A DNA stretch of 36,718 bases from Planctomycetota bacterium (GTDB lineage Bacteria; Planctomycetota; UBA11346): positions 1 through 36,718 of the forward strand of contig REDX01000118.1 in NCBI GenBank assembly GCA_007695355.1, read 5' to 3'. Of this stretch, positions 16,321 to 30,146 are shown piece after piece. The notes under the pieces are model-generated. The model was given only the letters and a program-made list of their open reading frames with translations. It had not been told where the DNA came from and ran no database searches. A program made the translations under genes and the position numbers. Numbering within the stretch: the first letter of the stretch is position 1; each line of letters starts with the position of its first letter.

Positions 16321-17547
16321 ATGTCCATGCCCCATCGCCAAGCCTGGCAGCTTCCGCAGCAGCGTCCCTGGCTGCAAGCCCTGGAGGTGATTAAGATCTT
16401 GCAGCAGGCAGGACACCAAGCAGTGCTCGTGGGCGGCTGCGTGCGTGATCACTTGCTGGGGGTGGCAGTACACGACTGCGATATCGCCACCAGCGCCCCC
16501 CCGGAAGTGGTCGAGCGCCTCTTTGCCAAAACGGTAAGCGTGGGCAAGGCCTTTGGCGTGGTGGTGGTAATTATGGCCGACCTCCATTTTGAGGTCGCCA
16601 GCTTTCGTCACGATGGGGCCTATATCGATGGCCGACGGCCGCAGACGGTGCGCCCCGGCGACGAGGCCAGCGATGTCTGGCGACGGGATTTCACCATCAA
16701 TGCCCTGATTGCCGATCCCCTGGCCGGGGAAATCCGCGACCACGTGGGCGGCCTCTCTGATCTCCGCGCGCGCTGCCTAAGGGTGGTGGGCAAGGCCGAG
16801 GATCGCTTGGCCGAGGATCGCCTGCGCATCCTCCGCGCCCTGCGTTTTAGCGCCCGCTTTGGCCTGCAGATTGAGGCAGAGAGCGATGCCGCCCTGCGCC
16901 GCCTGCGCCCCCATGGCCTTTCCCGTGAGCGTCTGTGGGAGGAATGGGACAAGTCCCTGGCCCTGCCCCAACGCGCCGCCTGGTGGCACCTGCTCTGCCG
17001 CTATGAACTAACAGACTACCTCCTCGACCCCAGCCTGCAGCTTAACCCGCTCGCCATTGGCGCCGATCTTGAGCGCCTCGATCCCGCTGCCGACGCCGCC
17101 ACCGCCGGTGCCCTGATCCTTCTCCAGGCCGAGAGCGATAATCTTACCCAATGGCTTCAGGGCCAACCGATCAGTCGCCAACGGCGAGAGCAGCTCCTTG
17201 CGGTCCAATACCTTTGCCAGGCATGGACCGCTTTGGGGGTGGATTCCACCAGCGCCCAGGCTCGCCGCCTCGCCCGCCACCCCCAGGCCGGCCAGGCGAT
17301 AACCTGTTTGCAAGCCCGAGAACGGGGCGCCGAAGCCAAGGCCCTGGCCGACCTACAGAACAGTGAAAGCCAACGGGGACCCATCCCGGCCCTGATCCGC
17401 GGCGATGATTTGCGGCAACTGGGCCTGCCCGCCGGTCCGCACTACGCCCGCATTCTCACACGCGCCGAGGACGCCTGGCTACGCGAGGAGATCAGCGACC
17501 GCCAAGGGGCCCTGGCTGCCCTGCCGCAGTGGATTGAGCAATCCTAA
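16321..17547 (+). CDS. CCA tRNA nucleotidyltransferase / poly(A) polymerase family (class II)
   Basis: A 408-residue RNA nucleotidyltransferase that either adds or repairs the tRNA 3' CCA end or polyadenylates RNA; the family members are hard to tell apart. Motifs are the nucleotide-binding GGCVRD (38-43), the metal-binding pair Asp52/Asp54 in HDCDIATSA, WRRDFTINALI (120-130), and EDRLRILRALRFSARFGL in the neck. The C-terminal part is helical and diverged. There is no HD domain. I place the start at the ATG at 16321, since the protein family begins there. It lacks a clear ribosome site, and an open frame runs 107 codons further upstream without recognisable protein features. Confidence 0.88.
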   Translation: MSMPHRQAWQLPQQRPWLQALEVIKILQQAGHQAVLVGGCVRDHLLGVAVHDCDIATSAPPEVVERLFAKTVSVGKAFGVVVVIMADLHFEVASFRHDGAYIDGRRPQTVRPGDEASDVWRRDFTINALIADPLAGEIRDHVGGLSDLRARCLRVVGKAEDRLAEDRLRILRALRFSARFGLQIEAESDAALRRLRPHGLSRERLWEEWDKSLALPQRAAWWHLLCRYELTDYLLDPSLQLNPLAIGADLERLDPAADAATAGALILLQAESDNLTQWLQGQPISRQRREQLLAVQYLCQAWTALGVDSTSAQARRLARHPQAGQAITCLQARERGAEAKALADLQNSESQRGPIPALIRGDDLRQLGLPAGPHYARILTRAEDAWLREEISDRQGALAALPQWIEQS

Positions 17548-17859
17548 CCGCGGACCGGCTGGATTGTAGGGTAGCGCAAAGGGCGATCGATGAGGGGGCA
17601 GTCGACGGCACGCGCCAGTCCCCCTTCGCCCATCGGCCATGGTCGATTGCCGCTGCACCAGCGCTCCTGACCCACAGATAGCCAGCCAAGGAACGCAAGG
17701 CTTCACAAAACCCTCTTTTGTCGGCTTTCTGGGCCAGGGCCGCATTGACCCGCAGGGTCTGTCCACTAACCTCTCGCCCTCACTTCTTCCTTCTAACCCA
17801 CCCGCATGCCCCGCACGCACCTGGGGCATGCTTCATTTCCACACCCGGAGATCATTTCC
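17548..17859. other. 312-base gap before ppdK with one long imperfect hairpin
   Basis: No gene is seen. Between 17581 and 17631, two nested arm pairs (GGGCGA with TCGCCC, and GGGGG with CCCCC) form an interrupted hairpin with a 21-base loop. It could end the nucleotidyltransferase transcript or sit in the ppdK leader. I could not identify a convincing promoter. Confidence 0.4.
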
Positions 17860-20739
<2,880 letters not shown>

Positions 20740-20770
20740 TGCGCCCCGCGCAAGCATAGCCCCTGCTATA

Positions 20771-20802
20771 AACCCCCGCTGCAGCAGCAGCGGGGGTTTT
20801 TT
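20771..20802 (+). terminator. Rho-independent terminator of ppdK
   Basis: Perfect 12-base arms (20771-20782 and 20787-20798, core CCCCCGCTGC/GCAGCGGGGG) with a 4-base loop and a T-run to 20802, 31 bases after the ppdK stop. Confidence 0.95.
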
Positions 20803-20980
20803 CGTTGGTAGATGAATCCCAGACAGCGCAACAGGGATGCCCGGCCTCAGTAGTCCATGATCGCATGGTCGATTCCGAAAATCAGAGAGCAAGCAACGGA
20901 AACAACTCAAAAGCCGCCACCAGACCACGCCTTGCCCCAAACCATTATAAGGGCCATGATGGGCCCTGGAGGGACTGCTT

Positions 20981-22351
20981 ATGCTGCCGGTCATCGATCC
21001 CAGCAACGGGAAAACCATTCGCGAAATCGCCATTGACGATGCGCCAACGATTGAAGCCAAACTCGCCGCCGCTGCCCGCGCCGCCGAACCCTGGTCCCGC
21101 CTCAGCTTTGCCGAGCGAGCAGTGGTCCTGCGCAAGGTTGCCGGCGTCCTGCGCCAGCAACGGGATGCCCTGGGCCTGGTAATGACCGAAGAGATGGGGA
21201 AACCGCAGCGGGAGGCGGTGGCCGAGGTCGATAAGGCCGCCTGGTGTGCCGAGCACTACGCCGAGCACGCAGCTGGATATTTGGCAGACGAAAGCCTGGA
21301 GAGCGATGCCCAACATTCTTATGTGCGCTATCTGCCCCTGGGCCCGGTACTGGGAGTACTACCCTGGAATGCACCCATCTGGCTTGCCTTCCGCTTCTGC
21401 GCCCCAGCCCTTATGGCCGGCAACCCCTGCCTGATCAAGCACGATCCCCATACCCCCGGTTGCGCCCAGGGAATTGTCGCCGCCTTCCAAGAGGCTGGGG
21501 CCCCGATTGGCATTATGGACGCCCTCTATCTCGATAATCCGCCGGTGGAAAAGGTCATTCATGACCCGCGCATTCACGCCGTTTCCTTTACCGGCAGCGG
21601 TCGCGGCGGCGCCGTGGTGGCCAGCCTGGCTGGCGCTGCCCTCAAGCCAACGATTCTCGAACTCGGCGGATCCGACCCCTGCGTTATCCTCAATGGGGCC
21701 GATCTCGAAGCTGCCCTGCCCGCCATCTGCACCTCCCGCATAATTAATGCCGGACAAAGCTGCATCGCCGCCAAGCGCATTATCGTCGAGGAGAGCTCCT
21801 ACGATGCGGTGGTCAGCGGCATTACCGACCGCTTTCGCGCCCTGGTTCAAGCCGATCCCCGGGAATCGACGACGGACGTTGGCCCCATTGCCCGCCAGGA
21901 TCTGCGCGAATTACTGCACCGTCAAGTCAGCGATACCATTAATGCTGGTGCCCGCTGCACCCTTGGCGGTAAGCTTCCTGAAGGCCCTGGCTTCTTTTAT
22001 CCCCCCACTGTACTCGCCGATGTCAGCCCACAGATGGCCGCCTTCCGCGAGGAAACCTTTGGCCCCATCGCGGTGATTATCCCTGCCCGCGACGCCAAGC
22101 ACGCCCTCAAACTAGCCAATGACACTGACTACGGACTCGCCGCCAGCGTCTGGGGCCCGGCCGAGGCCGCCTGGGAACTCGGCCGCCAGATTATCACCGG
22201 GCAGATCGTGATTAATGGCATCGTCAAAACCGATCCCCGCCTGCCCAGCGGCGGCATTAAACGCTCTGGCTACGGCCGCGAACTCGGCCCTCACGGCATC
22301 CGCGCCTTCGTCAATGCCCAGCAGGTGTGGATCGGCCCCAAACGGGGTTAA
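20981..22351 (+). CDS. NAD(P)-dependent aldehyde dehydrogenase, candidate DoeC (aspartate-semialdehyde to aspartate)
   Basis: A 456-residue ALDH of the short succinate-semialdehyde dehydrogenase (YneI/Sad-like) branch. The oxyanion Asn130 (LPWNAPIWLAFRF), the general base Glu227 (LELGGSD), the catalytic Cys261 (NAGQSCIAAKR) and ETFGPIAVI are all present. The enzyme is complete. By context it would oxidise aspartate semialdehyde made by the facing transaminase gene, the DoeC role in ectoine breakdown. From sequence alone, succinate semialdehyde is equally possible. The ATG has GGAGGG seven bases upstream. It is transcribed alone on the plus strand and converges on the doeA-like gene, so it is a separate unit. 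Confidence 0.9.
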   Translation: MLPVIDPSNGKTIREIAIDDAPTIEAKLAAAARAAEPWSRLSFAERAVVLRKVAGVLRQQRDALGLVMTEEMGKPQREAVAEVDKAAWCAEHYAEHAAGYLADESLESDAQHSYVRYLPLGPVLGVLPWNAPIWLAFRFCAPALMAGNPCLIKHDPHTPGCAQGIVAAFQEAGAPIGIMDALYLDNPPVEKVIHDPRIHAVSFTGSGRGGAVVASLAGAALKPTILELGGSDPCVILNGADLEAALPAICTSRIINAGQSCIAAKRIIVEESSYDAVVSGITDRFRALVQADPRESTTDVGPIARQDLRELLHRQVSDTINAGARCTLGGKLPEGPGFFYPPTVLADVSPQMAAFREETFGPIAVIIPARDAKHALKLANDTDYGLAASVWGPAEAAWELGRQIITGQIVINGIVKTDPRLPSGGIKRSGYGRELGPHGIRAFVNAQQVWIGPKRG

Positions 22352-22457
22352 GCGCGCACAGCGGTGATGAACGAAGATCGAGCGCAAAAGCGAGCAACCT
22401 GTTTTGATGCCACCTTGAGTTACGGCCAAGAACTCAGGCTTCCGCAATCTCCGGAGC

Positions 22458-23666
22458 CTACTTTTGGGCCTGCTCTTGCTCTTGGGCCTTCATTGATCCC
22501 TCCTCGGGCTTGCAGACGAATTCCCGTTCCATGCTAAAGAAGGATTGGCAGCCCCGTTCGGTGACATAGATGCTATCGGAGATACCGACGGTTTTATCGC
22601 CATCCACGCCCCACATCCAAGGGATGAGATGGAAGGTCATACCCTCTTCCAAAATCGTCGAGTCACCCTGCATGAGGGAGAGGATATAGCCTTCATCCCA
22701 ACTCGGGGGGAAGGCAATGCCGATGGAATAACCAGAACGGGTAATCAATTTGGCGCCGATATCATTGTCGGCGATAATATCGCGGACGATATTATCAGCA
22801 TCGGAAACGGTAAGGCCCGGGCGGATTGCCGACTCGACGTCTTCGAGGGCCCGCATCATGCGCTCTTGGGCCTTCAGCATGGAAGATGAAATATCATCGA
22901 GGAGCACCGTGCGCATCATCGCCGTGTGGTATCGGCGATAGCAACCGCCCACCTCAAGAAAGACATGCTCACCCGGCTGCACGACGCGGCCTTCCCAGGT
23001 GGCGTGGCCGATCATCGAGCGAGGCCCAGAAGTCACATAGGGCATGACCGCTGGCGGTTCGCCGCCGGCGGTAAACATGGCCGCCGCAATCGCGGCGCCA
23101 ATATCGTTTTCAGTTACCCCCGCCCGGGTGGCGGCAAAGCCGGCCCGCATGCCAGCCTCGGTAGCGAGGGCGGCCTTACGCATGACCGCAATTTCTTCAC
23201 TCGACTTGCGAATTCGGCCCTGCTCAACAATGCCAAAACAGTCGATGAGCCGGCCATCGGTGAAACTCGTATGGATGCGGTCCTGCTGATAGGCAGGGAA
23301 AAAATAACTATTTCGCTCATAGCCCACATCCGCCTTACTCAATCCCATACCCTTAAGGACGCCAATAACAGTCTGAATGGCATCGCCAATATCAGGATAG
23401 GGCTGAGTTTTCTCTACCCAGGTGCGCTGGATAACGTTGGATTCTTCCATGCCACGGGTGACCATCACCGGATCGCCTTCTAAAGGCACAATCAGGGCCT
23501 GGAAAAAGGAATAGCCGGTGGTTTGGTAATCGGTGAGATACATCAGGTTCTCAGGATCTGAAATAATCACCGCATCGAGTAAACGCTGCTGCATGCGCTG
23601 ACGCAATTCGCCCAGGCGGCGCTCGTACTCAGCCATGGAGAAGGTCATATCATCACGATTGCGCAT
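22458..23666 (-). CDS. doeA: Ectoine hydrolase-like M24/creatinase-fold protein (DoeA/EutD)
   Basis: A 402-residue pita-bread-fold protein with an N-terminal creatinase domain (about 1-155) and a C-terminal M24 domain. Where metallopeptidases have the first metal-binding aspartates, this protein has FLEVGGCYRRYHTAMMRT, which is the creatinase-like, metal-free pattern. The final HE/E signatures are also not canonical. Ectoine hydrolases open the ectoine ring to N-acetyl-diaminobutyrate and belong to this group. Length and the directly adjacent diaminobutyrate transaminase support this over Xaa-Pro dipeptidase or creatinase. The ATG at 23666 overlaps the transaminase stop by 14 bases and has GAGGAG seven bases upstream, so translation is coupled. 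Confidence 0.8.
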   Translation of the reverse strand: MRNRDDMTFSMAEYERRLGELRQRMQQRLLDAVIISDPENLMYLTDYQTTGYSFFQALIVPLEGDPVMVTRGMEESNVIQRTWVEKTQPYPDIGDAIQTVIGVLKGMGLSKADVGYERNSYFFPAYQQDRIHTSFTDGRLIDCFGIVEQGRIRKSSEEIAVMRKAALATEAGMRAGFAATRAGVTENDIGAAIAAAMFTAGGEPPAVMPYVTSGPRSMIGHATWEGRVVQPGEHVFLEVGGCYRRYHTAMMRTVLLDDISSSMLKAQERMMRALEDVESAIRPGLTVSDADNIVRDIIADNDIGAKLITRSGYSIGIAFPPSWDEGYILSLMQGDSTILEEGMTFHLIPWMWGVDGDKTVGISDSIYVTERGCQSFFSMEREFVCKPEEGSMKAQEQEQAQK

Positions 23667-24921
23667 GGCGGTGCTCCTCAATACCGGCTGCCAGGGCAGC
23701 GGCGAAAATGGTCAAACCCTCGTCCAGGTCCGCATCGGAAATGACCAGGGGCGGAATCAGTTTTAAGACCCTGCCGCCGCAGCCGCAGGGGCCGATCAGC
23801 AGCCCCCGCTCAAAGCAATGCCGGGCCACGGTTTTTGCCAAGGCGCCATCGCCGACATCAAGCGCCTGCATCATCCCCTTGCCGCGCACCGCAAAACCCT
23901 GACCGTGCTGCTGGGCTAAAGATTGTAGGGCCTCTGCCATGCGCGCGCCCTTAGTTTTCACCGCCGACATGAGGACATCGTCGGTGAAATACCTCAGGGC
24001 TTCCGCACCGGCGACAAAAGAAATATCCTGTCCACGGAAGGTGCCGGTGTGCTCTCCGGGAGACCAGTGGGCGTCGTACTCGGGCTTATTGAGGTTCATT
24101 GCCATCGGGGTGCCAAAGCCGCCAATGCCCTTGGCAAGGCAGATAATGTCGGGAGAAAGTCCCATTCCATCGAAGGAGAAATAGCTGCCGGTGCGTCCGC
24201 AGCCAGCCTGAATATCATCGAAAATCAATAGGGCCCCCTGGGAATGGGCGAGGTCTTGCAGGGCAAGAAGAAATTCTCGACTCGCCACATTGACGCCGCC
24301 CTCTGCCTGGATTGGCTCAATCATAATCGCCGCCAATGGTTCAAGACCGCTGCTAGCCATGGCAAAGGCCGCCTGCAACTCGCGGATCATGCGCACCCCA
24401 CCGCCAGCGGCATTTTCAAAAGGAATGCGCATGACATTATCGAGGGGGACGCCGGCAGCATTGCGAAAATACTCATTGGCGGTGCAGGCCAAAGCGCCCA
24501 GGGTCATACCATGGAAACCATTGCTGGCCGCCAGCACGGTACGCCGGCCAGTAACCCGACGCGCCAATTTTAGCGCCGCCTCTACGGCATTGGTACCTGT
24601 TGGGCCCATGAATTGTAGGCGATAATCCATCGCCCGCGGTTTCAAGATAACCTCGACAAAGCGCTCAATGAAACGACGCTTCGCGGTGGTGTACATATCC
24701 AAACTATGGACCACGCCGTCCGCCTGCAGGTACTCAATTACCGCCGCTTTCATCCGCGGATCGTTGTGCCCAAAATTCAGCACACCGGCCCCAGCGAAAA
24801 AATCAATGTAACTGCGGCCGTCCTCGTCAATCTGACGGGCGCCAGAAGCACTGGCGAAAACCGTTGGATAGGCCCGACAATACCCGCGAATGCCGGATTC
24901 CCAGCGTTCGAAAATCTCCAT
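23653..24921 (-). CDS. doeD: Diaminobutyrate-2-oxoglutarate transaminase (EctB/DoeD type)
   Basis: A class III PLP aminotransferase of 422 residues that interconverts 2,4-diaminobutyrate and aspartate semialdehyde. Motifs are GPTGTNAVEAALKLAR, GFHGMTLGAL, IFDDIQAGCGRTG and the PLP lysine Lys264 in CLAKGIGGFGTPMAM. HWSPGEHTGTFRGQ follows, the EctB-type substrate loop. EctB (synthesis) and DoeD (breakdown) are sequence-alike. The doeA-like partner and the absence of ectA and ectC point to breakdown. The ATG at 24921 has AAGGA eight bases upstream; a TTG six codons earlier is less likely. A 244-base leader separates it from the upstream M20 gene and holds a possible promoter. Confidence 0.87.
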   Translation of the reverse strand: MEIFERWESGIRGYCRAYPTVFASASGARQIDEDGRSYIDFFAGAGVLNFGHNDPRMKAAVIEYLQADGVVHSLDMYTTAKRRFIERFVEVILKPRAMDYRLQFMGPTGTNAVEAALKLARRVTGRRTVLAASNGFHGMTLGALACTANEYFRNAAGVPLDNVMRIPFENAAGGGVRMIRELQAAFAMASSGLEPLAAIMIEPIQAEGGVNVASREFLLALQDLAHSQGALLIFDDIQAGCGRTGSYFSFDGMGLSPDIICLAKGIGGFGTPMAMNLNKPEYDAHWSPGEHTGTFRGQDISFVAGAEALRYFTDDVLMSAVKTKGARMAEALQSLAQQHGQGFAVRGKGMMQALDVGDGALAKTVARHCFERGLLIGPCGCGGRVLKLIPPLVISDADLDEGLTIFAAALAAGIEEHRHAQS

Positions 24922-25007
24922 GCCAAATGTCCTTATCAAAGCTGCTCCAGACCGATCGCCTGGGCGTTAGGGTTATGCTAAGCCACCGTCTCAGCAGCGG
25001 CCTGTCT

Positions 25008-25036
25008 TGAATAAACCGTTGGATTCGGCAGGACAA
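25008..25036 (-). promoter_or_regulatory. Possible sigma70-type promoter for the doeD-doeA pair
   Basis: On the minus strand, TTGTCC (25031-25036) and TATTCA (25008-25013) are separated by 17 bases, about 85 bases before the transaminase start. Each box matches the consensus in four of six positions. Confidence 0.4.
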
Positions 25037-25165
25037 GGCAATGCTTTATCGTGCATCATTAGCTGCGGCGTACCCCTCGCAGCCACCCGGATTTTCCTGC
25101 ATTGTGGCAGCATTTGCCCCAGCAGACTGGGCGCAAACGCTGCTCAATGAAGCATATGATATCGC

Positions 25166-26329
25166 TTAGATCCGACCCGGTTCAACTCCACAAAGCCGGG
25201 AGTAACAAGCCACTACTGCCGGGATAAGCCCATCATGGAAATCGTAATGGGGGCTGTGACAGGATGGCGATGCTGCCACTTCTGGACGGCCGGCGCCAAC
25301 CAGGGCAAAGGCCCCCGGCACCACTTCAAGGTAATAACTAAAGTCCTCAGAGGCCATAATCGGCAAGGGCGTTGCCTCACTCAAACAAGCCGGCCCGAGG
25401 GTATCGGCCAGGGCTTGGCGCATGGTTTGCGCTGGTCCTGGATGATTGACCGTGGCGCCGTAGCGGGGGCTGTGCTCGACTCGAGCCTCAACGCCATGGG
25501 CGCTGGCACAGGCGCATGCGATTTCGTCAATAAGCTGCTCGACACGTTGGCGCATGGCAGTGGTCGAGGTGCGAATACCGCCACGCACCACCGCCTGCTC
25601 GGGAATCACGGTATCGGTGGCATCGGCGATAATATTGGTCACGCTAACCACGGCGGCGGCCTGCGGAGGCAAACGGCGACTCACGATTTGCTGCAGGGCC
25701 TGGGTAATCGCCGCCCCAGCGAGCACCGGGTCGCGGCAGGTTTCCGGCTGACTGGCATGGCCGCCGCGGCCCTGCAGATGAATGGCAAAGGTACCATTGG
25801 CACACATTACCGTACCATCGGGACAAACCGCTTGGCCAAAGGGTATTGCTGGCCAATTATGCCAACCATAAATGCAGTCGACACCCTCCAGGGCCCCCTC
25901 CTCTATCATCCGCTGAGCACCGTGGCCACCCTCTTCGGCGGGCTGGAACAGCAGACTCACCGGCCCAGATAAGCGATCTTCGTGCAGCTTTAGCCAGGCG
26001 GCGGTCGCCATCAGGGTGGCAGTATGGCCGTCATGACCGCAGGCATGCATGACCCCATTGCGCTTGGAACTCCAGGGCAAGCCGGTGGATTCGAGGATGG
26101 GCAGAGCATCAATATCCCCACGCAGGGCAATATGCGCACGGGGCGCACGGGCGGCCAACATTCCCACCGTCCCGGTTCTCGCACAGGGCCGCCAAGGGAT
26201 TCCCAATGCATCGAGATTCCGCCGGATGGTGGCAGCGGTGCCTTCTTCCTGCCAAGTCAACTCGGGCTCTTGATGCAGTTGATGCCGGAGCACCACCGCC
26301 CCTTCCATAATCCGATTCCAGTCGCTCAT
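25166..26329 (-). CDS. M20-family amidohydrolase, candidate N-acetyl-diaminobutyrate deacetylase (DoeB2-like)
   Basis: A 387-residue M20D amidohydrolase, the family of IAA-amino-acid hydrolases and N-acetyl-diaminopimelate deacetylase. The dinuclear metal site is seen in HACGHDGHTA (Cys97, His99), QPAEEGG (Glu132/133), GWHNWP (His157) and a C-terminal CHSPHYDF. A lid domain with GRGGHASQP lies in the middle. In ectoine degradation the acetyl group is removed by DoeB/EutE (aspartoacylase-like). No such gene is here, and an M20 enzyme, which I recall being annotated as DoeB2 in some genomes, would fill the gap. The ATG at 26329 has only a weak ribosome site. It begins 60 bases after cheB on the same strand with no clear terminator between. 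Confidence 0.8.
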   Translation of the reverse strand: MSDWNRIMEGAVVLRHQLHQEPELTWQEEGTAATIRRNLDALGIPWRPCARTGTVGMLAARAPRAHIALRGDIDALPILESTGLPWSSKRNGVMHACGHDGHTATLMATAAWLKLHEDRLSGPVSLLFQPAEEGGHGAQRMIEEGALEGVDCIYGWHNWPAIPFGQAVCPDGTVMCANGTFAIHLQGRGGHASQPETCRDPVLAGAAITQALQQIVSRRLPPQAAAVVSVTNIIADATDTVIPEQAVVRGGIRTSTTAMRQRVEQLIDEIACACASAHGVEARVEHSPRYGATVNHPGPAQTMRQALADTLGPACLSEATPLPIMASEDFSYYLEVVPGAFALVGAGRPEVAASPSCHSPHYDFHDGLIPAVVACYSRLCGVEPGRI

Positions 26330-26389
26330 GAGTACCCAAGGTGCTGAGTCGTTGATCGCGGTAAAGCGACAGTTAGCAGCGCAATCAGC

Positions 26390-28328
<1,939 letters not shown>

Positions 28329-28368
28329 GTATTTTCCTTATGTATGACCCATTAAGAGAAGAATCACC

Positions 28369-30006
28369 CTACGATTCCGACCCCCGATACCCTACACGTT
28401 GTTGACGATTATTTTGATCAGCGTGCCCCGCCGTACCGCGGACCAGGAGCAGAAGATTCCGCACCATGCTCTGCAGTTCATCTGCCTGGGCATTTAATTC
28501 CTCACTCACCGATGCTGACTCTTCTGCCGCAGCGGCGTTGGATTGAGTTACTTCATCAAGCTGCTGAACGCCGCCGTTAATTTGATCGATACCACGGGAC
28601 TGTTCTGCGCTTGCCGTCGATACTTCACCGATGAGTTGAGTCACTTTACTAATACCGCTAATTATGCGTCCCAAAACCTCTTCGACTTCCTGCGAGACGG
28701 AAACCCCATTGGCGGCATTGGATTGGCTTTCAGAGATCAGTTCTGCGGTATTGCGGGCAGCCTCAGCGGATCGCTGGGCTAAATTGCGGACCTCTTCAGC
28801 CACTACCGCAAAGCCCTTTCCGGCATCTCCAGCGCGGGCTGCCTCTACCGCCGCATTCAAGGCGAGAAGATTGGTTTGGAAAGCGATTTCATCAATCGTT
28901 TTAATGATTTTAGCTGTTTGATCTGCACCGGATTTGATCAGCCCAATGGCTTCTATCATGCGCTGCATACTGACTCGAGACTGATTTACCGCCTGCTCGA
29001 CTTCGCGGGTCATACCATCGGCCTGGCCAGCATTGTCGGCATTCTGACGCGTCATCGAGGATAGCTCTTCAAGGGCTGAAGCGGTTTCTTCTAGGCTGGC
29101 CGCTTGTTCACTGGCCCCCTGAGCCATGGATTGGCTAGCCGAGGACACCTGCCCGGAAGCAGACGATACTTGATCGGCGCCTTCACCTAAGGAAGCCGCA
29201 ATTACTGAAATTGGGCGCTCAACCGTGCGGATAATGATCGCAGCAAATCCAAGGCCTCCTACCGCTAAGGCCAGAAGCACCGCAAGACCACCCCACATCA
29301 TCGTACTCGCCAGATCAGCATCTGCTTCGTCCAATGATTGAGAAATCATGAAGGCAGCGTGAAAATCCCCAAGTTCCATGCCCTCCATAGCAACACCTGT
29401 CGGGTCAAGGCCACGCGGATTGTCCTTGGGGTTTGGCCAAATATTGTGCGCGGGATTGCTCGCCGATCCGTGACAATAGAGACAGGTCTCGCCCAGATAC
29501 ACCGCCCTATAATAACGCACGGCATTGTTTGCCGGATCGCGCAAAACCAAATCGTTGTCATTGGTATTTCCCGGCATGAGACGGGGGCGCTGACGCTGCA
29601 ATTGCTCTAGAGCTTTGAGATCAAGCGCATCCGGCTTGTTCAACCTATTGCGCGGATTCACCTTCGGCGCTCGGAAAGTGTAGCCGCCAGCCTCAGCCTG
29701 CATTGAAGCAGCACGCAATGCCGATATAACAGGCACAGCTTCAAGAATTCGACGCCGACCTTCTCTACCCTCTTGCGACCAAGCCTGCAACTGTTCTGCA
29801 TGGAAGGCGCCAACTGCCCACTTATCTTCCATATTTAGACGCGCCGACTCGGCGGTCAGCGTTATTCCGATAGCCTTTTCTACTAAGGCATCTTCTGTGG
29901 CCTGCTTTGTCTGGAAGAAATAAAAGACAAAGAGTACCGTTAAAAGGATCGCCGGAAAGGCGATGCCAATGCCGACAAGCTTAAAGCGCAAGGATTTGCG
30001 TTGCAT
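28369..30006 (-). CDS. Methyl-accepting chemotaxis protein with periplasmic c-type heme (Tll0287/DUF3365-like) sensor domain
   Basis: A 545-residue receptor. Membrane helix 1 spans about residues 11-31, the periplasmic sensor 32-235, helix 2 about 236-259, and a long cytoplasmic signalling coil follows. The sensor has [18 protein letters not shown] with a CxxCH heme-attachment motif (Cys175, Cys178, His179), matching the Tll0287-like (DUF3365) family. The signalling tip has [21 protein letters not shown] and a full [19 protein letters not shown] region. No HAMP domain is obvious. No C-terminal CheR-docking pentapeptide is seen. The start is set at the ATG at 30006 because GGAG lies nine bases upstream. 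It likely senses redox state or a diatomic gas, and it sits with cheR and cheB. Confidence 0.93.
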   Translation of the reverse strand: MQRKSLRFKLVGIGIAFPAILLTVLFVFYFFQTKQATEDALVEKAIGITLTAESARLNMEDKWAVGAFHAEQLQAWSQEGREGRRRILEAVPVISALRAASMQAEAGGYTFRAPKVNPRNRLNKPDALDLKALEQLQRQRPRLMPGNTNDNDLVLRDPANNAVRYYRAVYLGETCLYCHGSASNPAHNIWPNPKDNPRGLDPTGVAMEGMELGDFHAAFMISQSLDEADADLASTMMWGGLAVLLALAVGGLGFAAIIIRTVERPISVIAASLGEGADQVSSASGQVSSASQSMAQGASEQAASLEETASALEELSSMTRQNADNAGQADGMTREVEQAVNQSRVSMQRMIEAIGLIKSGADQTAKIIKTIDEIAFQTNLLALNAAVEAARAGDAGKGFAVVAEEVRNLAQRSAEAARNTAELISESQSNAANGVSVSQEVEEVLGRIISGISKVTQLIGEVSTASAEQSRGIDQINGGVQQLDEVTQSNAAAAEESASVSEELNAQADELQSMVRNLLLLVRGTAGHADQNNRQQRVGYRGSES

Positions 30007-30146
30007 GTATCTAATCTCCATAGTGGACAGGTTGTCCTAATGATAAAATCTTGAGCTATCAACTCATACCACCAACTTCGACTCGCCTATTCGTACCAAT
30101 GATTTTGATGACTTCAAGCGCCAATCCTCAATAATACTACCCACTT

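Noticed and set aside
22413-22438. Hairpin between the aldehyde dehydrogenase and the doeA-like gene
   Set aside because: The arms pair only with a bulge and there is no T-run; it may end transcripts but the evidence is too thin to list.
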